From contig JBOZIK010000001.1 of NCBI GenBank assembly GCA_051453625.1, forward strand, positions 129,377,156 to 129,441,155: 64,000 bases of DNA, read 5' to 3'. This document shows positions 22,600-34,261 of this stretch, in pieces. The notes under the pieces were generated by a model. The model did not search any database, was not told where the DNA came from, and was given only the letters and a program-made list of their open reading frames with translations. The first letter of the stretch is position 1. Every line of letters starts with the position of its first letter. The stretch comes from Welwitschia mirabilis (lineage: Eukaryota; Gnetophyta; Gnetopsida; Welwitschiales). Both the position numbers and the translations under genes were made by a program.

Positions 22600-23400
22600 T
22601 TCTTTGGTTTTACCATTATTGTTCTAAAGCATTAACTTATTCTTTTATTACTTCTTAGAATATGGAAATGGATGGATAATCTACAATTTTATGAGTATCA
22701 ACAAGACAGATGTTACAGTGAAGAGTTAAAGTTATGAGATTAGGGTTTGCACCAAGAGTTTTAATATTCTTAGAAAGATCATCAAAATTTTGGTTAATCT
22801 TAATATTGTTAAATATTTTGAAAATACTAGTGAATCTATTAGGTTATTATGATTTTGTTGCCTCATTAAGTTTCTCCTAATTCTTATAACTTTTAACTAT
22901 GATCTCAAGAAAATCCCAAGATTCATAAATCTCAAGATTTAAAAAGCTTTTCCTATATATCATCTTCACAAGTTGCCTATGGTTAGATTAAAGTCCTTTA
23001 TACAAGATACTTATGACTCTTCCTTATTTAAAACTACATTGTAAGAACTTAAGAAGTAGACTTTTAAATTTCTCTAAGGTATAGAATAAATTTTCTTTTG
23101 TTGAAAGTCCATTATTTCCCTTTTAATGGCATTAGTATTTTAACTAGGTAAAAATTTTATAATGAATGCTTGATTGAATTCAATACATGTGGTAATGAAA
23201 AGATGTTTTAATGTGTAAATCCCATATTTTATCTTTTCTTTAAGGGAAAAAGGGAATAAGATTAATCTAAGTGTATTAGATGTATTGAGATTTTGATAAA
23301 TCATGAAAAGGATGCACACAAATTCATTAAGATGTGAGTAAGGATCTTTTAATTTAAAACCATGAAAATGTGGAAGAATTTGAATCAACATTAGTTTAAA
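22600..23400 (-). pseudogene. Athila-type gag relic, element J
   Basis: The N-terminal part, an open frame of 83 codons (23140-23391), reads ILPHFHGFKLKDPYSHLNEF, then LILFPFSLKEK and a terminal AFIIKFLPS. These match the gag core of Athila-type elements (LPxFHGLxxEDPxxHLxEF ... LFPFSLxDxAxxWL ... FLxKFFPS). Further down a knuckle CNICLVDTHKIVDY (22676-22717) keeps CX2CX4H but the last Cys is Tyr. Gag would assemble particles and bind RNA. Stops occur outside the 83-codon block. Confidence 0.8.
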
Positions 23401-23762
23401 ATTAATTCTTGTAGCATTTGAGGATTGAACAATACAAGAAGATATACCTAAACATTAAGGTTGAAGTTAGTCTTTCAAGGTTCTTCTATATTAGTTTGAG
23501 TTAAGATTACTTATAGAGCCCTTATGGCTATTAAGGTTTCTCTTATGACTAGCCTCTAGGATTGCTATCCATTTTAAATCTAAGAAAAATTTGATGTAAT
23601 ATACTATTAGAAGCCCATTTGTAGTTCATAAAATGTAATGAAAAATTTAAGAGAATTTACATTTCTAGAAGCACATAGTGAAGAGGAGCAAGATTTTGTA
23701 AATGCGATTTTATTAAAAGATAAATATAGTTTTATGTAAGAAGCTAGCAGTGTTAGTGAGGA

Positions 23763-23777
23763 AAGACAATGGCACTA
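23763..23777 (-). other. Probable primer binding site, element J
   Basis: The minus strand reads TAGTGCCATTGTCTT; against TGGCGCCGTTGCCGG it has 9 matches and 4 transitions. It lies 370 bp upstream of the gag core, as expected for a leader. Confidence 0.45.
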
Positions 23778-24013
23778 GTAATATGGTGTAAAGTTGTTTT
23801 ACAAAAAATGATAGTAAGTCTCTCAAAAAAATGATAGTCTAAGATAATAGGTTGATTTGGTTGACTGATAAAAAAAATACTAAATAAATATTTCAAAAAG
23901 GGCTAATGCAATAATAAAAACATAATGCAATGTAATGTAAGAAATGAAAATTACAAAAATTAATAAATGCAAGTACTAAAGCACTTCAAATGTAAGTACT
24001 AATACGCTTTCAT

Positions 24014-24133
24014 AAGAACTTACTAAGGAAGTTACCTAAGATAGAAAATTTCTTCTTTAGAAATATATCTTAGAGAACTTACTAAGGAAGTTCTTCTTTT
24101 GAAATTTATCTAAGAGAACTTACTAAGGAAGTT
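24014..24133. repeat. Threefold AGAACTTACTAAGGAAGTT repeat
   Basis: The 19-mer occurs at about 24015, 24074 and 24115, each time followed by T/A-rich sequence; spacing 58 and 41 bp. The core itself is a weak inverted repeat (AACTT...AAGTT). Confidence 0.7.
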
Positions 24134-24559
24134 ACCTAATATAGAGAAGGAAACAGAAGAAAGAATAGATGGTAGAGAGAGAAGATGAATAGAAGAATGA
24201 ATTTTTTTTTTGTTTTCTTTTTGGTTTTTTTTTAATCTACAAAAGATCAACCCCTCAAAGAAGATTTAATATACTATTCAAATAATTTTTTACAAGAAAA
24301 TAGAAAAAGACAAGGAATAAAAATAAAAAATAAAACAAAAAAAGAATGAGGATCATTGAACTTAGAGGGAAGGGGTAATTATAGTTTCTTAAAATAAATT
24401 TCACCAAAAAGTTTTAAAATAGTATAATAAATACCTTAGTAAGATAACATGATTCCCCAACCTAGGTACATCCACACACAAAGGGTATCTTTATCTCACA
24501 TCACTAGATATTTTTAACCTGTAAAGAATAGTGGTTTTGAAGTGCCACCAACCTTACAT

Positions 24560-24810
24560 ATAATATGAGATGCTCTTCATAAGGTAGAACTCTCTTCTTC
24601 TTAGGGATAATCAATAATACAATATCAAAAATATGCCTACAAGTATTATCATAATGTAAGATGCTCCTTACAAGGTAGTGCTTTATTCCCTTTAGAAAAA
24701 CCAACAATATAATAACTAAATGTTCTTACAAGAACTCACAAAGGAACACTCATATAAGGTTTCCTTATAACATGGAACTCTAGTAATGGATCCCTAGGTT
24801 TAATAATAGA
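24560..24810. repeat. Imperfect 110-bp duplication
   Basis: GAGATGCTCTTCATAAGGTA (24569) recurs as AAGATGCTCCTTACAAGGTA (about 24658), followed in both by a TTTAGA/TTAGGG and CAATAATA stretch; a weaker third copy begins near 24747. Confidence 0.5.
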
Positions 24811-25264
24811 AGAAATGAGTTGTATAAGATTATTCAAGTTTATGATAGTCCAATACTTTAGATTTAATAAAATAATAACAACAAATATAATAACAAGAAT
24901 AAATGATGTGTTTTTTATGGAGAGCATGAATTTATTCTCACTATCATTACCACAAGTGCCAAAAAAATAATGCAATATTGTACAATCTAATGAATGAAAA
25001 ATGTAGTCACTTAAAAGTTTCTTGCAAATAATAGCTTGATTCTTTGTGAGTAGGTCCAATTACTCATGCATTTGTACATTCTTCATTATGTTCTCTAAAT
25101 TCTTTTATATCTTTACATTACATCATGCCTTTATATCTTTTGAAAAGTTTCTAGCTATTTGACCTAGAAAGATAGATATTCGAACTTTGTAAATACCATG
25201 CAATGAATAGAAATGGCTAGGCATCGAATGTTCAATATTTATTTTATTTGATGTGAACTTTCTG

Positions 25265-25690
25265 CATAGATGCCTTTAAGATGGTAGAAGTCTTCTATTA
25301 GTCAGATGTCTTTAACATGAAAGACATCTTTGATCAAAGTGTCCAGAAATTGATGAAACTTGAACTCTATATTCTTCGACCCTTCATGATTATAAATCCT
25401 AATTTCTTCTCTAGAATGTAACTAATTCATCAAAGTATAAATTATCCCTATTACCTATTTTAGTTTAATATAGATGTCTTTAATTATGTGAACATCTTTC
25501 TTCTATTTCATATCCATCTTTTAATATAGTTGTATTCATTAAAACATATGTTTTTCATCTATTATTGAAAATTGGTTTAGCATAGATGTTTTTGAGGCTA
25601 TATATGTCTTTACAATAGACATATTCTAATGTGCAAATGTCTTTTCCATAGACATCTTTAACTCTATAGACATCTTCAATTAATTAAGAT
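25265..25690 (-). repeat. Cluster of AGATGTCTTT palindromes in presumed U3 of J
   Basis: AGATGTCTTT or its complement AAAGACATCT occurs about ten times. One pair (25304-25313 and 25320-25329) forms a perfect 10-bp-arm hairpin with a 6-nt loop; others are nearly symmetric (around 25265, 25470, 25610-25680). Position upstream of a TATA-like box parallels the hairpin pairs of A and B. Confidence 0.6.
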
Positions 25691-26290
25691 TTGGCATTTG
25701 TGAAACCTTAGCTAAACTTCCTAGGAGACATGATCTTTAAGATTTAACATTAACTTATGCATTTTATGATCTAATTTTCTTTACATTAACCTGTCTACAT
25801 AATAGAATAATATACTTAATAATTTAAATCATCAAAACTAGATTTTTACCAATAATTTCATTTTTTTATGATGTCTAAAAATGGGCAAATCTCATTAGTA
25901 TAATCACATTTAATCAACTAAATTGAGATATTTAAGTTCAAGAAAGAGATAAACACATTAGCATGTTTTAATAATAAGATTTAAACATAATGATTCATCA
26001 CATGAATAAACATGTAGAATGGTGATTAAGAAAGACACATAAGCATTAGATAATTTTATTCAAGAGAAGTAACACTAATCAAGTAAAATATGCTAATAAT
26101 AGTATGCCAATAATAATATTAGAGAATTGCATTTTAATACTGTATCAATAATACATAACATTAAAGAATGAAAATGTATCAATAATCAATACTATACTAA
26201 CAACAATGGTTAGAAAAATCATATCATAACAATGTATGTCAATAATCAAAATTGATTATTAATAAAAAATGATATCACTTACGAATTCTA

Positions 26291-26677
26291 ATCCATTAAT
26301 TTGATAATCAAGTCCTCCATGCTCATATAGGATGTCCATGCTAAAAATGCTTTATCCTTGCTAATTTTACTTTTCTTTTTACCCTTTTGGGATAGCATAT
26401 AAAAAGGAGCTAGTTGCTAAGTGCAGAATCACTAGTGTAGTGTATGCCTTCTGCTTCTTCATTGCTATCATCTTCACTATCATGAGTAGTGGATGTCTAG
26501 ATGGTATAAGATGCGAAATATGTGGATGATGGTGTGTGAAACTTTCTATAAGGCTACTAAGAAGTTTCATCGAGATCCTCATAAACCTGTCTTCCCATTC
26601 ATGAGTATATTTAAGAAGTAATAAAAGTCTCAAAGAAGTTGGTGTTGGTAGACTTAATAAAAAATAATGGTAGTTTT
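26291..26677. other. Unassigned segment between J and A
   Basis: It holds an 84-codon minus-strand frame (26379-26633) with many His and Ser residues but no recognised motif, and a plus-strand ATATAAAAAGG at about 26398. No function is assigned. Confidence 0.35.
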
Positions 26678-26906
26678 TGCGAAGCTAATTTGTAGGAATT
26701 TGATGATGTATTCTGAGTTCTTTTGTAGGACATTTAATAGGTTTGAATGCAATACTAATGATTATGAAAATCTAATAGGATGATCAATGAAACATGTGAT
26801 TCTTAGCATATTTGATGGTTTCTCAGGCTTATTCTAATACTACATATTTGGAAGAAGAATTCATCATGGAAGAGACAGAATTACCTTTAAGATTGGTAAA
26901 AAAGCT

Positions 26907-27063
26907 TATTATTTCCTATGTCATATCCATGACATCCAAGACAACAGCACTACTAACATGGATAGAAGCTACAGGGCTGATAGCAGGGCATAAGGCTAAT
27001 GATGTATCTTTTTACATAGGGTGACATCCTTTATGTCATCTCCATGATAGTCAGGATGATAGC
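26907..27063 (+). repeat. Two hairpin repeats in U3 of element A 5' LTR
   Basis: Copies at 26907-26947 (CCTATGTCAT...ATGACATCC) and 27022-27063 (GTCATCTCCATGATAG centre), 115 bp apart; the second ends 100 bp before the TATA box. Confidence 0.7.
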
Positions 27064-27162
27064 TATTTTTCTATGGTCAGAAATAATTATCTTTGTAATT
27101 AGGTCAAGCAACCCATTTGGGCTATTAGGGTTTGTTGAGTGTCTAGAACCTCAATGTAAAAC

Positions 27163-27170
27163 TATAAATA
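27163..27170 (+). promoter_or_regulatory. TATA box of element A
   Basis: TATAAATA in the 5' LTR, at the place expected for the U3/R border. Truncation of the 3' LTR removes the corresponding part there. Confidence 0.6.
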
Positions 27171-27924
27171 ACATTCCCATCCTTCATTTCTATTTTCATC
27201 TTTTGTACCAGATATGCTTGTAATGGAATATTGAAGGATAAGAGGTCCATCCATTAGCTACAAAAAGGAGTTTTCTTGGTGTTAGGCTAAGTCTCTTATA
27301 TTAAGGTGCTATTATTCTATTATAAGTAGATGTAAAGATTCTTGAATTAATCCAATTACTTTTTAAATCAATACAATTGCTATTTTTATTTCAATTCTGT
27401 GTATGTTCCTTATGGTTTACATTGATTACAGTTTAAAGTGATAATTCTATGATTTATCTAGATCATAAGGGCAATCTTTGTTAAGGTTAACTTTGGTTAG
27501 TATTAGATTTGCATTGCTATTCCATTCCATTTCACGTTGCATTCTATATTCTACTTGGTAGATCTCATAGTACATTTTGGTTAAGAACTAATTGAATACT
27601 CTTATTAATTGATCTTAATTATAGAAAATCTAGTTCCTATAACTGAAGGATTAGGAACCAAGAGAGTTTATTCCATTTTCACTTGCATTTCATTTTCATT
27701 CACTTTCATTGCATTTACTTATTTACTTACTTTTAGTTTTTATAAGATAAAATATCAAAAACATCTTGGAAATCAATTCTCTAACCCTTAGCCTAATGCC
27801 TTCATTGGGATTATGACATTTAGGTGAACTCTTGTCTATACTAGTGTGTGTTTTCTACAAGTTATTTGATTTACAGCTTTACTTAAATAACTTCAGGATT
27901 GCATATATTCATACCATAACATTT

Positions 27925-27942
27925 TGATACCATTGCTGCGAA
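27925..27942 (+). other. Primer binding site, element A
   Basis: TGATACCATTGCTGCGAA follows the LTR end after three T. Against TGGCGCCGTTGCCGGGGA there are 12 matches and most differences are transitions. The same tRNA class primes elements B, J, K and probably E. Confidence 0.7.
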
Positions 27943-28099
27943 AGGCCATAAGGAGATGGAGAATTGTCATTAACTAGATAAGTACCTTGAATCTATTATT
28001 CAAGTTATCTATTTAAATTTATGTTTTATTTCTAGTTTAGTTTAAATTAGGATTTATTTCACAAAATTTTAATTTTTTTAATTTTTTTAGGGGTCTTGT

Positions 28100-28450
28100 T
28101 GTTCTCTCTGTCATCCCAATGACATCAGGCATGGCAGTTCTAAAATGTTGAAATTAGTTTTTATTTTCAAAATTTTTTTTTATTTTTAAATTCAGTAATA
28201 AAAATATTATCATCTTCTTTATCGTCCCCATGACATATCAGACGATGATCTGATTTTTCGATAGTCCTTTTTGGATTTCACAATTTTTCCTTTTTTGCAA
28301 GTTTAAATAAATTGTCATTTTATTTTTCATCCCCATGGTAGTCTAGATGATAGTACAGTTTTTACTATCAGTAAATCTTCATAGCTTCAAATTTCTATTC
28401 TTGTGATCATCATCCTTCCTGTTGTCCCCATGACTAGGTAGATGACAGTC
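28100..28450 (+). repeat. Leader hairpin array, element A (four units)
   Basis: Copies at 28100-28137, 28210-28250, 28321-28355 and 28405-28450, spaced about 110, 111 and 84 bp by T-rich spacers, between PBS and gag. All contain the centre GTC(A/C)TCCCCATGA or a close variant. Same place and spacing as in element B. Confidence 0.75.
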
Positions 28451-28772
28451 TATTATTTTTTAGTTTGGTTTTATGTTTGTTACTTGAGCACGTAGGGATA
28501 TGGTAAATTCTGATATAAAGACAAAATATTAAATAGAACAAAACCTAATCAAAGAAAAAATTAGAGAAGTATTATTTAACTTCGAGCTACATCTAGGTAT
28601 GCACATCCTAGGTATGTAAATTCCTAGAATTGAAGAAGAAGATTTTTCTACTTTTATTATTTCATAATTAGATTTTACAAAAGAAAATTATATTGTATAA
28701 GTAGATCGTATTGTTTCTTCTTCAAATATGTTGAATGTATCAAAATATTTGTAAAAATGAAAGCAAGTTGCT

Positions 28773-30200
28773 TTGTTTAATACTCGAATCATAATAGGAA
28801 CTTCTTCCTCAAATGTACATGTTACTCTTAGAGATTTAATTGCCAATAGGAAATGTGAAATTCAAAATCCTTTTGATTTATCTCTTGGAGATGATGTAGA
28901 ATTAAGAAATTTAAGTGCTTATCCAACTTTTTTGGGGGAACCAAAGGAAGATCCATTTCAACATGTAACTAACATTAAATAACTTGTACTCACCTTGGAA
29001 AATGGAAAGAAATGTATTAGTGACTATACCTATATGATTATTTTTCCATCTGCACTTAAAGGAAGAGAAAAAGTTTGGCTCAAAACTANNNNNNNNNNNN
29101 NNNNNNNNNNNNNNNNNNNNNNNNNNNNNNNNNNNNNNNNNNNNNNNNNNNNNNNNNNNNNNNNNNNNNNNNNNNNNNNNNNNNNNNNNNNNNNNNNNNN
29201 NNNNNNNNNNNNNNNNNNNNNNNNNNNNNNNNNNNNNNNNNNNNNNNNNNNNNNNNNNNNNNNNNNNNNNNNNNNNNNNNNNNNNNNNNNNNNNNNNNNN
29301 NNNNNNNNNNNNNNNNNNNNNNNNNNNNNNNNNNNNNNNNNNNNNNNNNNNNNNNNNNNNNNNNNNNNNNNNNNNNNNNNNNNNNNNNNNNNNNNNNNNN
29401 NNNNNNNNNNNNNNNNNNNNNNNNNNNNNNNNNNNNNNNNNNNNNNNNNNNNNNNNNNNNNNNNNNNNNNNNNNNNNNNNNNNNNNNNNNNNNNNNNNNN
29501 NNNNNNNNNNNNNNNNNNNNNNNNNNNNNNNNNNNNNNNNNNNNNNNNNNNNNNNNNNNNNNNNNNNNNNNNNNNNNNNNNNNNNNNNNNNNNNNNNNNN
29601 NNNNNNNNNNNNNNNNNNNNNNNNNNNNNNNNNNNNNNNNNNNNNNNNNNNNNNNNNNNNNNNNNNNNNNNNNNNNNNNNNNNNNNNNNNNNNNNNNNNN
29701 NNNNNNNNNNNNNNNNNNNNNNNNNNNNNNNNNNNNNNNNNNNNNNNNNNNNNNNNNNNNNNNNNNNNNNNNNNNNNNNNNNNNNNNNNNNNNNNNNNNN
29801 NNNNNNNNNNNNNNNNNNNNNNNNNNNNNNNNNNNNNNNNNNNNNNNNNNNNNNNNNNNNNNNNNNNAGAGATGAGAAAATTACAAGATAAAACTAATAG
29901 AAACATTGAAAACTTAGTAAATGTGCTTTAACAAATAATGCTTATCAACCAAAGACCACAAAGGTCTCTTGCATTTCAATCAATGCCCAATCCAAATGAA
30001 GTTAGGAGAGATTTGAAAATAGTGATAAGAAGTGAAAAGGATATAACACCTCCTACTATGAGGTTTTAGCTTCTAAAAATAATGAAATAAATGAGGAAGA
30101 TTATTTAGAAATTTTNNNNNNNNNNACAACCTTCCATCAACATCACCTACTAAAGCCTCCACTAAAAATACTTTGCAAGAAAACAAAGGAAAGAAATCAT
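28773..30200 (+). pseudogene. Gag relic, element A
   Basis: An open 69-codon frame from 28773 contains NPFDLSLGDDVELRNLSAYP and the stretch TFLGEPKEDPFQHVTNI. After one stop it continues in the same frame (28983-29088) with CISDYTYM and REKVWLKT, the Gag core (…LxxYPxFxGxxxEDPxxHxxxI…). A 779-N gap (29089-29867) then hides the C-terminal core, and 29868-30200 shows Gln/Asn-rich and Ser/Thr-rich stretches typical of Gag tails. The closest relative here is gag of element B. Confidence 0.75.
29089..29867. other. Assembly gap inside element A gag
   Basis: 779 undetermined bases. Open frames running through it are artefacts of translating N. Confidence 0.95.
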
Positions 30201-30399
30201 CCACTTCTTATTTGGATAGATTGAATACAAATCCTACCTTTAATGAATACCTAAAAGCTTTAATGCAAGAAGTCGACATCAACTTATCCTTTTGGAAACT
30301 CTTGTAAGAAAATCCTAAATATTCTAAGTTATGAAAGAATTTAGTAAGAAGAAAAAAAATGTATCATTCATAGAAAAGTTTTTATTATTCAATCTCTTT

Positions 30400-30830
30400 T
30401 CAACTTAGTCATGCAAAAATGTCCTAAATTCAGAGACCCTAGGGCTGCAACTATAAGTGTTATCTTAGAAGGTAACAAAATAATTTAAAAATCTTTAATT
30501 AACATAGGAGCAAGTGTAAACATTATGCCTCTCCACATATGTAAGAGACTTGGAATTATCAAATACCTAGTTATCCAACTTGAGAAAACTTTTTACCCCA
30601 TTGATGTTGTCATAATTAAGATAGAACATGATGAAGGATATCCACTCCTTTTAGGAAGAACCTTTTGTGTAACTATCCATTGTATCATTGACACACGATC
30701 TAGGATGATGAGATATCATTTTGACAATAAAAAAATTACCATTAGAGTTTTTGATGCTGCTGAAAAAGACACAAGAATTGAGTTTAACTTTGAAGATGAA
30801 TTGAAACCAACCTTATTTTTACAACATTGA
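30400..30830 (+). pseudogene. Aspartic protease relic, element A
   Basis: The active-site segment reads NIGASVNIMPLHICKRLG (30494-30550), with Asn replacing the catalytic Asp of D[LI]GAS. An open 101-codon stretch follows (30525-30830) with FYPIDVVIIKI, GYPLLLGRTF and IIDTRS...MM, the retropepsin C-terminal half. The enzyme would mature Gag-Pol. Apart from the catalytic change and one upstream stop it is well kept, and it pairs closely with the element B protease. Confidence 0.85.
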
Positions 30831-30839
30831 CTAATTGAA

Positions 30840-31120
30840 GAGATATGAACCATGCGATATGAATCAATTTTATATAAGAACCCCATTGAAACACACTATC
30901 TTAACTTTGAGAATTAAGAATACATAGACTAGAAAGAAACTAAACATCTTTATTTGGTAGAAAAACTTTTTAAGGAATGTCATCCCACATCTGTCGTTTC
31001 CATGATAGACAAGACAATAGCCTCAAATACCACTCTTAAACTTAAGAAATTAACCCAAGGATTAAAATATATTTTTCTTTACGAAAATGAAATGAAACCT
31101 TTGATAATCAATGATCTTCT
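30840..31120 (+). other. Protease-RT linker of element A containing a hairpin repeat
   Basis: Variable linker typical of Athila-type pol. A hairpin copy lies at 30977-31020 (GTCATCCCACATCTGTCG ... ATGATAGACAAGAC), the only copy placed within pol in this window. Confidence 0.6.
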
Positions 31121-31900
31121 TACTCCTTCATAAGAATCAAACTTGATCTCACTCTTAAATTCAAAAGAAAATGCCTTTTCTTAGATACATAAAGACTTGA
31201 CTACCATTCCTCTTTCCATAATTCAACATAAGATTTACCTTGAATATAATGCTAAACCTATTAGACATCACTAAAGAAGACTCAATCTAGTCCTTAAACA
31301 AATTGTTAAAGTTGAAATCATTAAACTTATGGATGCTAGAACTACATATGCCATATCTAGTAGTGAGTGATTTAGTCCTTTAACAGTAGTTCCAAAGAAA
31401 GGGAAAAAAATGGAAAATATGCATTGATTTTAAAAAATTTAATGAGGTTACTAAAAAGGATTATTATCCTTTACCCTTTCTTGATCAAGTACTTAATAGT
31501 ATCCAAGGTCATTCCTATTATTATTTTCTTAATGGGTATAATGGCTATAATCAAATTTGTATAGCAAGTGAAGACCAAACTAAAACCACTTTCACCTGAT
31601 CTTTTAGAACCTTTGCTTTTAGGTGAATGTTCCTTAGACTTTGCAATGGTCCTGATACCTTTTAACGAGCCATAATAGGGATCTTTTTTGATATGATAAA
31701 AGATTCTATCAAAATTTTTATGGATGACTTCTCCATCTTTAGTGATAATTTTGAACAAAATATAGTGAGATTAGAAAAAGTTCTACATTAATGTATTAAG
31801 AGTGGTTTACATTTGAGTTGGAAAAAGAGTTCTTTCCCCCTATTAAACATGGAATTATTTTCGATCATCACATTTCAAAAGAAGGGATGAGAATGGATCT
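31110..31900 (+). pseudogene. Reverse transcriptase relic, element A
   Basis: Motifs in order: HKIYLEYNAKPIRHH, VVPKKG, YYPLPFLDQVLN, YNGYNQICIA, EDQTKTTFT, LCNGP and the catalytic box IKIFMDDFSIFSDNF at about 31710-31755. FMDD is the usual Athila form of YMDD, and both Asp are intact. RT copies element RNA into DNA in the particle. Many single-base damages (CAA to TAA, frameshifts around 31600-31680) destroy the reading frame. The spacing of motifs matches the family, so no large deletion is present. Confidence 0.9.
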
Positions 31901-32019
31901 AATAAAATTTTATATCATTAAAAACCTTAGCCATCCAACTAATATCAAATAATTTAGATCTTTCCTTGGTTATGTTGATTTTTATTGACGATTCATTCAT
32001 GATTATGCCAGAATTTATA

Positions 32020-32520
32020 AATCTCTCCACTTCTTACTTAACAAAGATATTAAATTCAATTGGAATGATTCATGCCAACATGCATTTGAAACCCTCAAAG
32101 AAAACATTTCTTCTAAATCTATTGTTGTGGTCCCAATTGGAGTAAATACTTTGAACTTATGTGTGATGCAAGCAACATTGTTGTGGGGGAGGGTGATTTG
32201 ACTAGAAGTATGAAATAGGTTTTAAAGTTATATCTTATCTTATTAAAACTTTATCCCAATCCCAAGCTAACTACACTACTATCAAGAGAGAAATGCTTGT
32301 CGTTATCTTTTATTTAGATCATCTTTGATATTATCTTCTTAGTTTTTACATCAATGTTTACATAGATCATGCAGCTATCCACTATCTCATGACTAAAAAC
32401 ACTCTAGTGCCAGACTTATTAGGTGGATTCTTCTCATGCAAAAATTTAATCTTACCATCATTGATAAGGCTAGAAAACATAATAGTGTTGCTGATCATCT
32501 ATCTTGACTTTTTTACTCTT
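32020..32520 (+). pseudogene. RNase H relic, element A
   Basis: Fragments in order: LCVMQA (first catalytic region, Asp altered), SQANYTTIKREMLVVIF with the conserved Glu of the second motif, NVYIDHAAIHYLMTKN with the third-motif Asp, and LIRWILLMQKFNLTI followed by VADHLS. RNase H removes the RNA strand after copying. It directly follows RT as in other plant Ty3/gypsy elements. Several stops. Confidence 0.85.
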
Positions 32521-32679
32521 ATTATGAAATTCCCATAATGACTCTTTTCTTAATGAACAACTCTTTGCAATTAAATAACTTTATGCTATTTCATCTTCTC
32601 ATCCCACTCCTTGGTATCTTGACATCATGAACTACCTTGTGACTATGAAAGCTCCTTAGTATTGGAGCCATAACCAACA

Positions 32680-33900
32680 TAAAATATTTCTCCATAGGAT
32701 CAGAGACAATGAGTGAAATGAACCCCATTTTTATAGACATTGCAAAGATCAAATTATGTGTAAGTGTGTACCTAAGTGGGAAACTTCAGAAATCTTAAAA
32801 ATTTATCATGGTGGGGTATGTGGAGGATACTTTATGGCTAAAAAATCATAATGAAAATTATTCACTCTAGTTTTTATTAGCCTACTTTTTTTAAAGACTT
32901 ATTTGACTTTTTTAGGAAGTGTGATGTATGTCAATGCTATGGTAGCCTAACTCATTCTTATGATATGCCCCTTAAAACTATACTTGAATTTGAACCTTTT
33001 GATTGTTGGAGAATTGGCTTTATAGGACCAATTACACCACCTTTCCATGAGAAAAATTATATCCTTATAGCTATAGATTATGTTACTAAGTGGGAAGAAG
33101 ATGTTCTTACTACCAAAAATGATGCCTGAACCATTTGTAACTTTGTTAGAACTCATATTTTTCATTGTTTTGATTTTTCATGAATTATTATTAGTGATCA
33201 AGAAACTCATTTCATTAATCACCTCTTTCGAAAACTTCTTCTATCTATTGGTGTTAAACATAGAATTGCTTATGCCTATCATCCTCAAACTAATGGACAA
33301 GCTGAAAATGCAAATATANNNNNNNNNNNNNNNNNNNNNNNNNNNNNNNNNNNNNNNNNNNNNNNNNNNNNNNNNNNNNNNNNNNNNNNNNNNNNNNNNN
33401 NNNNNNNNNNNNNNNNNNNNNNNTCTAGGTTTCTCATCATATGTACTTATGTATGAAAAAGTTTGTATTTTACCAGTTAATGTTTGCTATAATTCTTATT
33501 GATCCACCCATCAACTTAATCTTGTAGACTTGAATGAAAGCTTTAAAACTTTATTATCCTAATTTGATCATTTAAATGAAAAAAAAACTCATGTTTTACA
33601 TTGTCAACTCATTCATAAAGCTCAAGCCAAGTCCAGACATAACAAAAAGATTATTCATAAGCAGTTTGAACCTAGTTAAATTGTTCTTCTATATAACACT
33701 TGAGTATACCTTTTGCCTAAGAAGTTAACTTCTAAATGATTACATCCTTATCTTATAGGAAAAGTAAATTCAAATAGCTCAGTTAAAATCTCTAATCCAA
33801 ATACCACAGAAATTCAAAAAGATAATGGATAAAGGATAAATTTTATGAGTCATCTTTTAATGAAATCTTGAATATGATAGAAGCACTTTTTTTGGAAGAC
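32680..33900 (+). pseudogene. Integrase relic, element A
   Basis: The zinc domain keeps YHGGVCGG and KCDVCQ (second His now Tyr). In the core the first catalytic Asp is lost (RIGFIGPI where RIDFIGPI is expected, about 33010-33030), the second is kept (SDQETHF, 33195-33215) and the Glu is kept in YHPQTNGQAE (33275-33310). After a 105-N gap the C-terminal part reads FSSYVLMYEKVCILPVNVCYN, then KAQAKSRHNKKI and a LHPYLIG motif, matching Athila integrase tails (SPYxLVYGKxCHLPVE). Integrase joins the cDNA to the host chromosome. Confidence 0.9.
33319..33423. other. Assembly gap in element A integrase
   Basis: 105 N. In the family about 40-45 residues separate the flanking motifs (NGQAE and the YGK motif), so a gap of roughly this size is plausible, unlike the one at 4201. 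Confidence 0.8.
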
Positions 33901-34261
33901 CCTCTCAATGAGGAGGACCTTCCTTTTGTCATTGTTTAAATTCCTTTTTAATTTATTTCTTATGTAAACATCATGTTATCACTTGAATATTTTTAACTTG
34001 ACATATGTATTTACTTATAAAGTTTCCATGATTAGTAATATTTTACCTGAAAATTTTCAATGATAAGATTAGCTTCATCTAATCTTCAGACATTTATATG
34101 TTTATGAACTTTATTTTAGAAGAAAGATGCCTTGGTTTTTTTATTTTCTTTTAATGATGTAAGTAATTAGTTGTTTTTCCATGTTCTTACTTTGTTACTC
34201 ATTTCATTATTTCCCTTTTATCCTTACAAGTACTTCGTTTCTTTCATGTTATATCTCAAAA
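33901..34261 (+). other. Element A post-pol non-coding region
   Basis: Starts just after the integrase tail. T-rich, no readable protein motif. Confidence 0.5.

Larger units (their letters stand above)
23780..26290 (-). repeat. Presumed 5' LTR of element J
   Basis: Assigned by position upstream (minus sense) of the PBS and by promoter-like content: TATA-like GATATAAAGGC at about 25129-25139 with a cluster of short palindromes 150-550 bp upstream. Contains tandem AGAACTTACTAAGGAAGTT repeats (24014-24133) and a duplicated segment at 24560-24720. No second LTR was found in the window, and the right border is a guess. Confidence 0.4.
26678..27921 (+). repeat. Element A 5' LTR
   Basis: About 1244 bp, from TGCGAAGCTAATTT to ...CCATAACA, directly before the PBS. 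Its first 450 bp align with 35919-36375 (3' LTR). TATA at 27163-27170; hairpins at 26907-26947 and 27022-27063. The last 130 bp align (inverted) with 63871-64000. Confidence 0.85.

Noticed and set aside
26379-26633. 84-codon minus-strand ORF as a gene
   Set aside because: No motif, no conserved neighbour, His/Ser-rich composition; left unassigned.
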